Assembly (NCBI RefSeq): GCF_002192415.1
Contig: NZ_CP021780.1
Span: 2,666,001-2,730,000, forward strand
Direction: 5' to 3'
DNA from: Paenibacillus donghaensis
GTDB taxonomy: Bacteria; Bacillota; Bacilli; Paenibacillales; Paenibacillaceae
Length of the DNA stretch: 64,000 nt
Shown here: positions 17,600 to 26,652 of the stretch, one piece after another
How the letters are laid out: the number at the start of each line of letters is the position of its first letter
Position numbering within the stretch: position 1 is the first letter of the stretch
Notes under the pieces: model-generated
The model's input: only the letters and a program-made list of their open reading frames with translations
The model's database searches: none
What the model was told of the DNA's origin: nothing
Program-made: the position numbers and the translations under genes

Positions 17600-18424
17600 A
17601 TGACCTTATTAATTACAGGCGCTGCTGGGCAATTGGGCAGCTTAATTATTCAGACACTGGATGGAAAAGTTCCGGCAGGACAAGTAATTGCAGGTGTCAG
17701 GAATCTCGATCAGGCAACCTTGGCGCTTGATAAAGGTATGCAAGTGCGGCTTACAGACTATGACCGCCCGGATACCTTGGCTTCAGCATTTGAAGGTGTT
17801 GAGCAGGTGCTGCTCATCTCAAGCTCGCACACAGATGACGAGTTGCGTCTCCAGCAGCATAACCGGGTGATTGCGGCAGCCAAGACAGCCGGAGTGAAGC
17901 ATCTGCTCTATACCAGCTTCGCATTTCCGCCCAAAGGACCGATTCCCACGAATCACGTGCACATGCTGACGGAGCAGGCCATCCTGGCATCCGGCCTCGA
18001 ATACACAATGCTGCGTAATGCTCTGTATATCGATTTCGTTGGAGTCCTGGGAATGGATGAAGCGATCCGCAGCGGTGAGCTGCGCACGCCTCCGGGAGCC
18101 TGGAGGTTCAATTCGGTTACGCGGAAGGATCTTGCCGGAGGCATCGCCGCTGTGCTGTCAAGCGCCGGACACCGGAATCAAATCTATGAGCTGACCGCCC
18201 CGGCGGCCTGGACCTTTACCGATCTGGCAACGTCGCTGTCGGAGCTGGCAGGCAAGCCGGTAGTGCACCGGGAAGATCCTAATATTCAGCATTGGATCTA
18301 TCCTTTCATGTCCAAGCTGGACACCTCTTCGACCTCGGATCGGCTGGTACAGCTGCTGGAAGGTCCGGTAACCGGGCTTACTGAGAGTATCCGGCCTTTG
18401 CTGCAAGGGAGCGAATTCTTATAA
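17600..18424 (+). CDS. NAD(P)-binding SDR protein (NmrA/QOR2-like)
   Basis: 274 residues. The Rossmann motif is ITGAAGQLGS (TGxxGxxG) at the N-terminus. The body is an atypical short-chain dehydrogenase of the NmrA/quinone oxidoreductase 2 type, with LLYTSFAFPP in place of a usual YxxxK active site and the segment EYTMLRNALY typical of the family. In E. coli and many Firmicutes such proteins reduce quinones or sense NADP redox state. It starts 21 bases after the MarR gene with AAGGAATGGG before the ATG. The MarR-SDR pairing suggests a redox or electrophile response. Confidence 0.88.
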   Translation: MTLLITGAAGQLGSLIIQTLDGKVPAGQVIAGVRNLDQATLALDKGMQVRLTDYDRPDTLASAFEGVEQVLLISSSHTDDELRLQQHNRVIAAAKTAGVKHLLYTSFAFPPKGPIPTNHVHMLTEQAILASGLEYTMLRNALYIDFVGVLGMDEAIRSGELRTPPGAWRFNSVTRKDLAGGIAAVLSSAGHRNQIYELTAPAAWTFTDLATSLSELAGKPVVHREDPNIQHWIYPFMSKLDTSSTSDRLVQLLEGPVTGLTESIRPLLQGSEFL

Positions 18425-18432
18425 AAACCATA

Positions 18433-19098
18433 TTGGTAAGTGATGACGATCGCCATATCCGCACTCTCTTAAAACATGTATTGACCCGGGACGGCTATCT
18501 GGTAACCGAAGCGGCTGACGGACAGGAAGCCAAGCTCCGGCTGAAGCAGCATACCGTTGACCTGGCGGTTGTTGATGTGATGATGCCTCACGTGGACGGA
18601 CTGGAGCTGTGCCAGTTTATCCGGGAGAACTATGATATTCCCGTTATTCTGCTGACGGCCAGACAGCAGCTGAGCGACAAGGAGGCGGGCTATTTGCACG
18701 GCACGGACGATTATGTAACCAAGCCGTTTGAGCCGGAAGAACTGCTGTTTCGGATCAAGGCGTTGTTCCGCCGTTATTCGATTGCCTCGGATGACAAGAT
18801 CCGGCTGAATTCGCTGGTGATTGACCGCAGAAATTATGAGCTTCAGCGGGGCAGCGAGGTGCTGCTGCTGCCGGTCAAGGAATTTGAGCTATTAGCCCAG
18901 CTGGCTCAATATCCCGGAAGATTGTTCACGCGCAGTGAACTGATTGAGCTGGTATGGGGCGCGGATTATGAGGGAGATGAGCGGACAGTGGACGTTCATA
19001 TCAAACGGCTGCGCCAGCGCTTCCAGGATGACACGGCTGATTTCATCATCCGCACGGTGCGGGGAATCGGCTATAAGCTGGAAGTGGTACAGCTATGA
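18433..19098 (+). CDS. OmpR family response regulator
   Basis: 221 residues. Receiver domain: acidic SDDD, phosphoacceptor Asp in LAVVDVMMPHVDG, Thr in LLTAR, Lys in VTKPFEPEEL. The C-terminal winged helix has the OmpR pattern DERTVDVHIKRLRQR and RTVRGIGYKLE. The start is odd. TTG 18433 would cut off the first beta strand, while four codons earlier the frame reads ATA AAA ACC ATA TTG. With ATA as start this gives the usual (M)KTILVSDDD, and the ATA overlaps the SDR stop as ATAA. GGGAG lies 10 bases before it. A non-AUG start or a mutated ATG is likely. It overlaps the kinase gene by four bases. Confidence 0.9.
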   Translation: MVSDDDRHIRTLLKHVLTRDGYLVTEAADGQEAKLRLKQHTVDLAVVDVMMPHVDGLELCQFIRENYDIPVILLTARQQLSDKEAGYLHGTDDYVTKPFEPEELLFRIKALFRRYSIASDDKIRLNSLVIDRRNYELQRGSEVLLLPVKEFELLAQLAQYPGRLFTRSELIELVWGADYEGDERTVDVHIKRLRQRFQDDTADFIIRTVRGIGYKLEVVQL

Positions 19099-20468
19099 AG
19101 TCTCTATATGTAAGGATGTGCCTGATCTTCTGCTCGGTTATCCTTGTCAGCAGCCTGCTGGCCTTTCTGGTGGCCAATCAGAACTACCAGGTGCAGACCA
19201 AACCGCAGAATGATGCCAAGCTCACCGGCATGGCCATTGAGCTGCAGAGGTTCGCAGAAGCCCACCCGGAATCTATGGAGGAATACTTATCCAGTGCAGC
19301 CGCACTGGGCTACAAACTGTATTTAACCGACGGGGAAGGGGAAGAGCGGTTCTATGGCAAGCCGTTCCGCAGCAAGGATCTGGATGAAGCCCAGCTGCAT
19401 CAGGTGCTGAGCGGAGAGGTCTACCATGGGGTAGCTGAATTTCCGGCGCGGGCCTTTATTACCGGGTTCTTTGACAACCAGCTGAGCAATACGATCGGAG
19501 TGCCGGTGAACATCGGCAGCCAGACCTTTGCCCTGTTTATGCGGCCGGATGCGGAGGTGCAGTTTGGCGAGCTGCGGGTCTTTTTTGCCTTGATCATCGG
19601 ACTCACGATCCTGTTCAGTCTCGGCTTCGTGATGATCGGCGTACTGCATGTGGTGAAGCCCATTATCCGTCTGACAGCGGCCACGAAGCGGATCTCCAAG
19701 GGCAGATACGATATTAAGCTGAATACGCGGCGGCGGGATGAGCTTGGCCAGCTGGCTTCGCATTTCATGGCGATGAGCCGGGAGCTGGAGCAGACCAACC
19801 GGGCCAGAGTGGAATTTGTGGCCAATGTCTCCCATGAGATTGAGTCTCCGCTGACTTCGATCAAAGGTTTTGCGCTTGCGCTGAAAGATGAGGATCTCCC
19901 GAAAGCGCAGCGTCAGGAATACTTGTCCATCATCGATGATGAGACGCGCCGCCTCTCCCAGCTCAGCAAGCAGCTGCTGACCTTGTCTTCACTGGATTAT
20001 GACCAGCATGCGCTGCAGAAGATCAAGCTCGACCTGCGGGCACAACTTCGCCAGGTGGTGCAGATTATGGAGTGGAGGCTGACGGAGAAGCAGCTGGCCG
20101 TCCGCCTGAATCTGAAGGAGATTACCCTATCCGCAGATTCCAATCTGCTCTATCAGGTATGGATGAACCTGCTGTCCAATGCCGTGAAGTACACGCCTGC
20201 CGGAGGTTCTGTTCACATTGACGCAGCTGTCAGCGGCGGGAGCTGCATCGTCACCTTCACAGATACCGGGGAAGGAATTGCGCCCGAGCATCTGCCGCAT
20301 ATTTTTGAGCGGTTCTACAAGGCGGATCAAGCGCGCACCCGTGACAGCAACAGCAGCGGACTTGGCCTTGCCATTGCCGCCCGGATTGTTCAGGCACATG
20401 GAGGCACCATAGAAGCAGAGAGCCAGCAGGGGCAAGGAACCACATTTAAGGTTACCCTGCCCTTGTAG
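19095..20468 (+). CDS. Sensor histidine kinase (HAMP-HisKA-HATPase)
   Basis: 457 residues. Membrane spans at about 7-25 and 160-185 enclose an extracellular sensor of about 130 residues. A HAMP segment follows (AATKRISKGRYDIKLNTRR). The phosphoacceptor His is in NVSHEIESPL; the N box is NLLSNAVKYTP, with DTGEGIAPE, FERFYKAD and GLGLAI completing the ATP lid. It is coupled to the response regulator through ATGA. The extracellular domain is not recognised. Because the operon starts with a MarR repressor, production of this two-component pair is itself controlled by a ligand-responsive repressor. Confidence 0.92.
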   Translation: MKSLYVRMCLIFCSVILVSSLLAFLVANQNYQVQTKPQNDAKLTGMAIELQRFAEAHPESMEEYLSSAAALGYKLYLTDGEGEERFYGKPFRSKDLDEAQLHQVLSGEVYHGVAEFPARAFITGFFDNQLSNTIGVPVNIGSQTFALFMRPDAEVQFGELRVFFALIIGLTILFSLGFVMIGVLHVVKPIIRLTAATKRISKGRYDIKLNTRRRDELGQLASHFMAMSRELEQTNRARVEFVANVSHEIESPLTSIKGFALALKDEDLPKAQRQEYLSIIDDETRRLSQLSKQLLTLSSLDYDQHALQKIKLDLRAQLRQVVQIMEWRLTEKQLAVRLNLKEITLSADSNLLYQVWMNLLSNAVKYTPAGGSVHIDAAVSGGSCIVTFTDTGEGIAPEHLPHIFERFYKADQARTRDSNSSGLGLAIAARIVQAHGGTIEAESQQGQGTTFKVTLPL

Positions 20469-20474
20469 CTGAAC

Positions 20475-21299
20475 TTACTCCCTTTTAGGATGCTCCAGCT
20501 TGCTGTAGATGTTGTTTGTGACGCCGAATTCTTTGAAGTGCTGGTTGCTTTCGAGAGAGATCAGGGATTCCTGATCTCCCAGACAGAGCAGGCCTCCGGG
20601 GTATAGACTGTTGTAGAATAACTCTTGAACATGTTTTTGCAGGCTGGTATTGAAATAAATGCATACATTCCGGCACAGAATGACATGGAATTCGTGAAAG
20701 GAGCCATCCGTAACCAGATTATGCTGTTCAAAAAAAATCGCTTGGCTCAAAGCAGAATGAAAGTAAGCCGACTCGCCATCCGTATCCATATATGCTGAGA
20801 GTGTTTCTTTTCCGCCGGCTAGCCGATAGTTTTCGGCATAGTCGGTAAGATGCTGCAGCGGAAAAGCGCCTCTGCGAGCCTGCTCCACCGCTTTTTCATT
20901 GAAATCCGTAGCATAGATATGTGTCTTCTCCAGCAGACCCTCCTCTGTAAGCAATATCGCCATCGAATAGGCTTCCTCGCCTGTTGAACAGCCTGCATGC
21001 CAGATGTAGATCTCCGGAAGTTCTCTAAGGATGGGGACGATCTTATTCCTGAATTCCTGGAAAAACTCCGCATCTCTGAACAAACTGGTAACCTGAATCG
21101 AGAAATCTTCCAGAATATTGTTCAGCAAGGCTGGACTTTGGAGCAGAAGGCCAAGAAGCTGGCTGAGGTCCGCGCAGTTTTCGAGCTTCATCCGCAGCTC
21201 CAGACGCCTGAGAATATGTTTGCGGTTGTATGCGCTGAAATCGAATCCGCTGAGCCGGTGGAGGTTCGCAAGCAAAAGATCAATCGGCGCTCTATTCAT
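20475..21299 (-). CDS. CheR-type protein methyltransferase, orphan
   Basis: 274 residues. The N-terminal helical CheR domain (YNRKHILRRLELRM) is followed by the SAM-binding fold. Landmarks are WHAGCSTGEEAYSMAILL (motif I), IYATDFNEKAVE and ILCRNVCIYFN. CheR methylates glutamates of chemoreceptors, but no chemotaxis gene is nearby. ATG 21299 forms an ATGA overlap with the stop of the hybrid kinase gene, a better start than ATG 21314 inside that gene. Orphan CheR next to hybrid kinases is a known arrangement in which the enzyme modifies or partners the kinase; that role is an inference here. Confidence 0.9.
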   Translation of the reverse strand: MNRAPIDLLLANLHRLSGFDFSAYNRKHILRRLELRMKLENCADLSQLLGLLLQSPALLNNILEDFSIQVTSLFRDAEFFQEFRNKIVPILRELPEIYIWHAGCSTGEEAYSMAILLTEEGLLEKTHIYATDFNEKAVEQARRGAFPLQHLTDYAENYRLAGGKETLSAYMDTDGESAYFHSALSQAIFFEQHNLVTDGSFHEFHVILCRNVCIYFNTSLQKHVQELFYNSLYPGGLLCLGDQESLISLESNQHFKEFGVTNNIYSKLEHPKRE

Positions 21300-24028
21300 T
21301 TTTGGGTTAACCATACCCGCATTAAGGAGAACAGCCGATTCATATCAATAGGTTTGCTCAGATAGTCGGAGGCGCCTGCGGCCAGACTTTTGTCCCGATC
21401 CTGGTTCATCGCTTTGGCGGTTACCGCAATGATCGGCAGCTCCGCGTTATTCAGCGAATTTCGGATCGTCTTCATCACCTGATAACCATTCATCTCCGGC
21501 ATCATAATGTCCATAAGAATAATATCCATCTCCTCCTGCTCCAGCAATTGCAGACACTCCTTGCCTGAATCAGCGACGAATACCTTCATGCCCTGGTGGG
21601 TTAACGGTGCCATTAAGGCTTGGGTATTTCGTTTGTCATCATCTACAATCATTACTTTTTTGCCACGGAGAACATCGAAGCTGCCCGTGCCCGGCAGTTT
21701 CTCCTGTTCTACAGATTGCACAGTACGGGAAATAGGGAATTCTGCAGCGGAAGCAACTTCGATCTGTTCGATATTCCCTGCCAAGGAAGGCAGAATCAGC
21801 GTGAATACACTGCCTGCCCCTGGCTCACTGATGAGATGAAGCTCCCCTCCGAGCAGTGCTGTTAATTGCTTGGATATCGATAAGCCCAGTCCTGTTCCGC
21901 CATAATTGCGCTCAACCGTTCCATCGGCTTGCCGAAAGGACTCGAAGATCAGCTGCTGTTTCTCCTCGGGAATACCCATCCCTGTATCCCTTATCGTAAA
22001 AGTGATCACGCCTTCAGCACTGGCAGGCACATTCTCCAGCGTCTCAAGAACAGCAGGTTGGGCCGATTGAATCGTAACCTCAACCTTGCCGGCTTCCGTA
22101 AATTTAATGGCATTGGAGATTAAATTCTTTAGAATCTGCTGGAGTCTCTGCTCATCGGTATACATCAGATCAGGCGTATCTGCCGCGACGCTTACGGTAA
22201 ACTCCAGCCCCTTTTGGGCGGCAAGCGCCGAGAAATGCTGCTCCATCGTTTGCGGCAGCTCAGAAATATTTACCGGATCGACATGGATGCTCATTTTACC
22301 GGCCTCTACCTTGGAGAGATCCAGAATATCGTTAATCAGTGTGAGCAGATCATTGCCCGAATTCTGGATATATCCGGCATATTGCAGCTCCTCCTCCGTC
22401 AAGGTCTGATTATGGTTTTCCTTCAGGAATTGGGAGAAGATTAACATACTGTTCAGCGGAGTACGCAGCTCATGGGACATATTCGCCAGGAATTCGGATT
22501 TGTATTGCGAGCTGATGGTCAACTGCTCTGCGTACAGCTGCATTTCAGATTTGGCTTTCTCTGCCTCAGCGGTCATGGACTGGGCGTGATTACGCTGCTC
22601 CTGCAGCTGCCCGTTGATGGCCTGCAGCTCCTCCGATTGCAGCCTCAGCTCTTCCGATTGGGTCTGCAGCTCTACCGACTGACTCTGTACCTCTCTGGAA
22701 TGCAGCTGCAGGTCGGTGTTGAGAATCTGTGATTCCGCGTAGAGACGGTCTATTTCCATTCGTGCTTTGACGATATCCGCAGCAGCGGCAAAAGGCCCGA
22801 GAATACTGTCCAGAAGCCTCAGCTGCAGCTCATTGAACTCCTCCATTGAAGCAATCTCAATGACGGCCTGAAGACTGCCCTGATATTCCACAGGCACAAG
22901 CAGAATATGCTCTGGCTGGGCTTCTCCCAAGCCGGATTCGATGCGGATATAATTTCCGGGGATCTGATTGATATGGATAATTGTGCGCTCCTTGGCACAT
23001 TGGCCGACCAGCCCGTCACCCACCTTGAAGCTTTGTTTGCCGATGTCGTTGCCGTTGCCTGCATAGGAGGCGGCCTTCAGGAGCAGATCCTTACCCTTCA
23101 GTAGATAAAGCGCCCCATATTGTCCGTTCAGCATCGTACATATCTTGGTTAGAAACAGGTCGGCCAGGACGTCCGTATCCTCAATTCCCTGATACATGGC
23201 GGCAAAATCAGAGGTTAACGTCTGAATCCAATACTGTTGCTGGTGGCTGTCCAGCAGCAGATTCGTGGCGTGGGCGAGGTCTCCAATCTCATCCTTGCTG
23301 GTTACCGTAATCCGTTCTTCCAGGTTATCTTCAGACAGCGCAATCGCCTGGATGGTGGAGGTTGCTACACGCAGCGTGCTCAGTATGCTCCGGGACAGAA
23401 AGACGGCAATCACTAAAGCGATTCCGGCTACCACTACAGCAAACAGATACAGGAAGGCTACAAGGGAACTGTTGCTGCTTTTTTGTGCTGTAATCCGCAA
23501 ATCGGTGGCTTGCTTCTCCGTATCACGGAAAGCATCAAACTGCTGCCGGATTATATCCACCTGCTGAATGCCAACGCCGCTGCGAAAGGACTCGGCGATG
23601 CCGAGCGCATTGTTGGCTTGCTTCAAGCTTAAGATGTGATCGACATACTCGTTTACCCAGCTGTCTATATTGCCCTTGATGGCTTGCAGCCGCAGGATAC
23701 CGCTTTCATCGGCAGCGATCACTTCATACAGCTGGTCATAATCTTGCTGCCACTGCGCTTTTCCCCGTTTGTAAGGATCGAGATAAAGCGGATCGCCGGT
23801 GATGACATACCCCTGCATGCCATTCTCCATATCGAGCACACTTTTCTCAATTTGGTTGGTTAGACTGGTAACTTGGCGGTCATGGGTGGTGATCACATTC
23901 ACTTCGTTTTGCTTACTATAGATTTGATTGTGTACCACTACTGTAAAAAGGGTCAGGCAACCAACAATGATCAGAAATCCAGAGATGATTTTGGTGTGGA
24001 TACTCCAGGCATTAAACCAACGGACCAC
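21296..24028 (-). CDS. Hybrid sensor histidine kinase (CHASE3-HAMP-GAF-HisKA-HATPase-REC)
   Basis: 910 residues. Two membrane spans (about 10-30 and 190-212) flank a CHASE3-like helical sensor. HAMP and a GAF domain (about 290-430) follow. A glutamine-rich coiled coil repeats LQTQSEELRLQSEELQ, and HisKA has His in NMSHELRTPLN. The HATPase carries NLISNAIKF, DTGMGIPEEK and GTGLGLS. A C-terminal receiver has VDDDKRN and Asp in ILMDIMMPEMNG. The start is GTG 24028 with TAGGAGG 7 bases ahead; the upstream open frame to 24064 precedes that site. The receiver suggests internal phosphotransfer. The orphan CheR is its only partner in the operon. Confidence 0.92.
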   Translation of the reverse strand: MVRWFNAWSIHTKIISGFLIIVGCLTLFTVVVHNQIYSKQNEVNVITTHDRQVTSLTNQIEKSVLDMENGMQGYVITGDPLYLDPYKRGKAQWQQDYDQLYEVIAADESGILRLQAIKGNIDSWVNEYVDHILSLKQANNALGIAESFRSGVGIQQVDIIRQQFDAFRDTEKQATDLRITAQKSSNSSLVAFLYLFAVVVAGIALVIAVFLSRSILSTLRVATSTIQAIALSEDNLEERITVTSKDEIGDLAHATNLLLDSHQQQYWIQTLTSDFAAMYQGIEDTDVLADLFLTKICTMLNGQYGALYLLKGKDLLLKAASYAGNGNDIGKQSFKVGDGLVGQCAKERTIIHINQIPGNYIRIESGLGEAQPEHILLVPVEYQGSLQAVIEIASMEEFNELQLRLLDSILGPFAAAADIVKARMEIDRLYAESQILNTDLQLHSREVQSQSVELQTQSEELRLQSEELQAINGQLQEQRNHAQSMTAEAEKAKSEMQLYAEQLTISSQYKSEFLANMSHELRTPLNSMLIFSQFLKENHNQTLTEEELQYAGYIQNSGNDLLTLINDILDLSKVEAGKMSIHVDPVNISELPQTMEQHFSALAAQKGLEFTVSVAADTPDLMYTDEQRLQQILKNLISNAIKFTEAGKVEVTIQSAQPAVLETLENVPASAEGVITFTIRDTGMGIPEEKQQLIFESFRQADGTVERNYGGTGLGLSISKQLTALLGGELHLISEPGAGSVFTLILPSLAGNIEQIEVASAAEFPISRTVQSVEQEKLPGTGSFDVLRGKKVMIVDDDKRNTQALMAPLTHQGMKVFVADSGKECLQLLEQEEMDIILMDIMMPEMNGYQVMKTIRNSLNNAELPIIAVTAKAMNQDRDKSLAAGASDYLSKPIDMNRLFSLMRVWLTQK

Positions 24029-24073
24029 ATGATTTCCTCCTAAGAAAACGGATATGATGCCCAATAAACGTCA

Positions 24074-24105
24074 AAGGACCGCTAATAAAATGATTAGCGG
24101 TCCTT
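24074..24105 (-). promoter_or_regulatory. Strong hairpin in the hybrid-kinase leader
   Basis: A perfect 13-bp stem AAGGACCGCTAAT/ATTAGCGGTCCTT with a six-base loop lies 46-77 bases before the kinase start codon. It is inside the leader expected from the promoter near 24190. The T-tract on the minus strand is short (CCTTTGACG). It could be a leader regulatory structure or a weak attenuator. Confidence 0.55.
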
Positions 24106-24188
24106 AAGTAAGGTCATAGAACACTGTGTGTCCTCTAATATTCCGTTTCCCAAACTTTAGCATTGCAGCAACGATAAGTCAACTTAGT

Positions 24189-24211
24189 ATTATACACCGA
24201 TTTAACGGGAT
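24189..24211 (-). promoter_or_regulatory. Likely promoter of the hybrid-kinase/cheR operon
   Basis: Minus strand TTTGAA/TTGAAT is followed after 15-16 bases by a perfect TATAAT (24194-24189). Transcription would start near 24182, giving a leader of about 150 bases. Confidence 0.55.
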
Positions 24212-24311
24212 TCAAACATCTGCAGTCCGCCTATTTCTGTAATTCATTATTCATACTCCGTTCATCTTGGACCTCTAGACTGGGTCTATAAAGAGTAGAA
24301 GGAGGGGTATC

Positions 24312-25439
24312 ATGTTTCTAGCCTTAAGAGAGATGCGGCATTCCAAAGCCAGATACCTGCTGATTATGGTCATTATGCTGCTCATCTCGTTTCTGGTCCT
24401 GTTCGTAACCGGATTAGCCAGCGGGCTGGCATATGCCAATATTTCAGCTGTGAAGAATATGCCGGCGAATTATTATGTGGTAGAAGGGGATGCGGACCAG
24501 ACCTTCCGGCGCTCCCAGCTGACTGATGCCGACCTTACGGCAGCGCGTGCAGCGGTTGGCGAGCAGCAGGCTGCCTCGCTGGCTGTTCAGATGAGCACAA
24601 TCACAGCGGATAGCGCTGACGTCAAGCTGGATGTAACCTTGTTCGCTGTGGACATGAAGGGGATGCTGGCCCCCAGAGTAGTAAGCGGTGAAGGCATAAC
24701 CAATGAGCAGGAAGGTTACGCTGTCGTTGACCGGAAGCTGGAAGCTTCAGGCATCACTCTTGGCAGCAGCATTACCGATCAGGCCTCAGGCATGAGCTGG
24801 AAGGTGGCGGGTTATGTGGAGGACAGCTCCTATAGCCATACTCCGGTAGTTTATATTAACAATCGCGCTTGGCAGGCCATGAACCAGGGCGGGGGAGTGG
24901 GAGCGGCCGGGGATTCGGCGGGAGAAGCCACACCTTATAATGTGATCGCACTCCAGGCCAACTCCACTCAGGTGAAGTCAATTACTGCCAAGCTGGACCA
25001 GGCGGAGGTTATTACACAGAAACAAGCGATTGCAAGTATTCCCGGATATTCGGCAGAGCAGAAGTCGCTGATGATGATGATTGTGTTCCTGTTTGTTATT
25101 GCAGCCGTTGTGCTGGCGGTGTTCTTCTATGTCATTACGATTCAAAAAACAAGCCAATTCGGCATATTAAAAGCCATGGGGACGCATATGGGCTACTTGG
25201 CGTGGAGTGTGATTGGACAGGTGATGATTCTGGCGGTAGCCAGTCTGTCGATAAGTTTGCTCCTGACGCTGGGCATGAATAGGGGGCTGCCGGATTCAAT
25301 GCCTTTTCAGCTGGAGACTTCGACCATGCTGCTGACCAGCGTACTGTTTGTAGGCATGTCCTTATTGGGGTCTCTGCTATCCGTAGTTAAAGTAGCCAGG
25401 GTAGATGCCTTGGAAGCCATAGGGAGGACCGGCGCATGA
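24312..25439 (+). CDS. ABC transporter permease, HrtB/FtsX type
   Basis: 375 residues. The N-terminus MFLALREMRHSKARY followed by a long hydrophobic segment, an extracellular domain of about 200 residues and three C-terminal spans are typical of HrtB-like permeases. Those form the heme-efflux pump HrtBA in other Firmicutes. GAAGGAGG sits before the ATG. The gene overlaps the ATPase gene by four bases (ATGA). It is divergent from the hybrid kinase operon across 283 bases. Heme export is a family-based guess; no HssRS-type two-component genes are directly beside it. Confidence 0.82.
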   Translation: MFLALREMRHSKARYLLIMVIMLLISFLVLFVTGLASGLAYANISAVKNMPANYYVVEGDADQTFRRSQLTDADLTAARAAVGEQQAASLAVQMSTITADSADVKLDVTLFAVDMKGMLAPRVVSGEGITNEQEGYAVVDRKLEASGITLGSSITDQASGMSWKVAGYVEDSSYSHTPVVYINNRAWQAMNQGGGVGAAGDSAGEATPYNVIALQANSTQVKSITAKLDQAEVITQKQAIASIPGYSAEQKSLMMMIVFLFVIAAVVLAVFFYVITIQKTSQFGILKAMGTHMGYLAWSVIGQVMILAVASLSISLLLTLGMNRGLPDSMPFQLETSTMLLTSVLFVGMSLLGSLLSVVKVARVDALEAIGRTGA

Positions 25440-26128
25440 ATGCACAATTAGAGATGAAGCACGTAACGCAGACCTACGGCGACGGAAGTTCAACAGTGTC
25501 TGTACTGAATGAGCTGGACCTCAGCGTATATGCTGGAGAATTCGTGGCTGTACTGGGCCCTTCGGGTTCCGGCAAAAGCACCTTTCTGTCCGCAGCCGGC
25601 GCGCTGCTAAGGCCTACCCGCGGTGAGATTCGGATCAACGGTGAAGTCCTTGGTGACAAAAGCACAAGTGAGCTGGCCGAGCTGCGGCTGCATCAGGTCG
25701 GTTTTATGTTCCAGAACGCTCAGTTGCTGCCTTACCTCCGGGTGGAGGAGCAACTGCTCTACGTCGCCCGGCTGGCGAAGCTGGATGCGAAGGAGGCGAA
25801 GCGGCGGGCGGCCGAGCTGCTGAACCGCCTGGGCCTCAGCGAACGCCGCAAGCATTACCCGGAGCAGCTGTCCGGCGGCGAGAAGCAGCGGGTCGCCATC
25901 GCCAGAGCATGGATGAACAAGCCAGCCATCCTGCTGGCCGATGAACCTACCGCCAGCCTGGATTTCAAGCGCGGCAAGGAGGTTGTGCGGATGATTGCCG
26001 AGGAAGTGAAGAACGAGAACAAAGCCGCCGTGATGGTGACACATGATGAACGGATGCTGGAATGGTGTGACCGTGTGCTGCATCTGGAGGACGGGAAGCT
26101 GAACGAGAGAGGCGGGCAGATAGGCTAA
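25436..26128 (+). CDS. ABC transporter ATP-binding protein (HrtA-like)
   Basis: 230 residues with Walker A GPSGSGKST (about 43), Q-loop GFMFQNAQLLPYL, signature LSGGEKQR, Walker B ILLADEPTASLD, switch His in MVTHDE. It is coupled to the permease through ATGA and completes a two-component, adaptor-free exporter. The subfamily (MacB/LolD-like) fits an FtsX-type permease. No terminator is obvious except the inverted family A repeat immediately downstream, which contains a hairpin. Confidence 0.9.
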   Translation: MNAQLEMKHVTQTYGDGSSTVSVLNELDLSVYAGEFVAVLGPSGSGKSTFLSAAGALLRPTRGEIRINGEVLGDKSTSELAELRLHQVGFMFQNAQLLPYLRVEEQLLYVARLAKLDAKEAKRRAAELLNRLGLSERRKHYPEQLSGGEKQRVAIARAWMNKPAILLADEPTASLDFKRGKEVVRMIAEEVKNENKAAVMVTHDERMLEWCDRVLHLEDGKLNERGGQIG

Positions 26129-26136
26129 TGGAAGTT

Positions 26137-26229
26137 GAAACGGCTACGCTGTCCTTTTGAAAGACGGAGCGTTTCAGCGAGAAATAGAAGGATAATTTAT
26201 AGCGTGAAACCTATAAATTCATATATTTG
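26137..26229 (-). repeat. Dispersed structured repeat, family A, inverted copy
   Basis: Read on the minus strand it begins GAATTTATAGGTTTCACGC TATAAATT and continues TATTTCTCGCTGAAACG. The tail is a different hairpin from the other copies (CGCT.TCYTTT/AAAGAC.GAGCG, closed by GAAACG/CGTTTC). Confidence 0.75.
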
Positions 26230-26357
26230 AACAAATGTGGTTAATCCACCCCTGTTTCACCTATCCCACCTCCCAACCTCCCCCCAAAAAACGCCGTTCA
26301 GCACTCAGGTCACATGAGGTAGAGTAGATGACAGACACCGGCTGTCGAGTGGGGGAT

Positions 26358-26541
26358 AACTGTATTTCGTGCAGTTAAAGTAGCGAAATAGAGCGCCAAT
26401 GGAAAGATAACTGCACTTCGTACATCTAATTTTCCTCATTTAGCCGTTCAGCCGTGTTTTGAAGAGAAATAACTGTACGCAATACAGCTAAAGTTGTTTT
26501 GGGCCCATTTTTGGCTAAAATAGATGAAACGAAATACAGTT
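26358..26541. repeat. Four-hairpin symmetric repeat, family B, copy 1
   Basis: 19-bp units starting at 26358, 26409, 26471 and 26522/26523 resemble AACTGTATTTCGTACAGTT, the last two inverted. Each unit is itself a small hairpin (AACTGTA, loop TTTCG, TACAGTT). The pitch is 51, 62 and 51-52 bases, as in the copies at 32584 and 54027. Confidence 0.85.
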
Positions 26542-26567
26542 AGCCGCTTCTGCAGGAATAGAAGAGA

Positions 26568-26601
26568 CCCTTTGCCGCTTGTAGGCAGGGGGCCTTTTTT
26601 T
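26568..26601 (+). terminator. Terminator-like hairpin
   Basis: CCCTTTGCC pairs with GGCAGGGGG (with G-U pairs) across a seven-base loop and is followed by seven T. It lies far from the nearest upstream gene and next to repeats. Confidence 0.65.
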
Positions 26602-26650
26602 GAAAATATAAGAATTTATATGTTTCACGCAATTTATAATCCTTAAAAGG
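26601..26650 (+). repeat. Partial family A repeat (head only)
   Basis: AAATATAAGAATTTATATG TTTCACGC followed by AATTTATAATCC matches the head of family A. The hairpin tail is absent. Confidence 0.65.
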
Positions 26651-26652
26651 AC

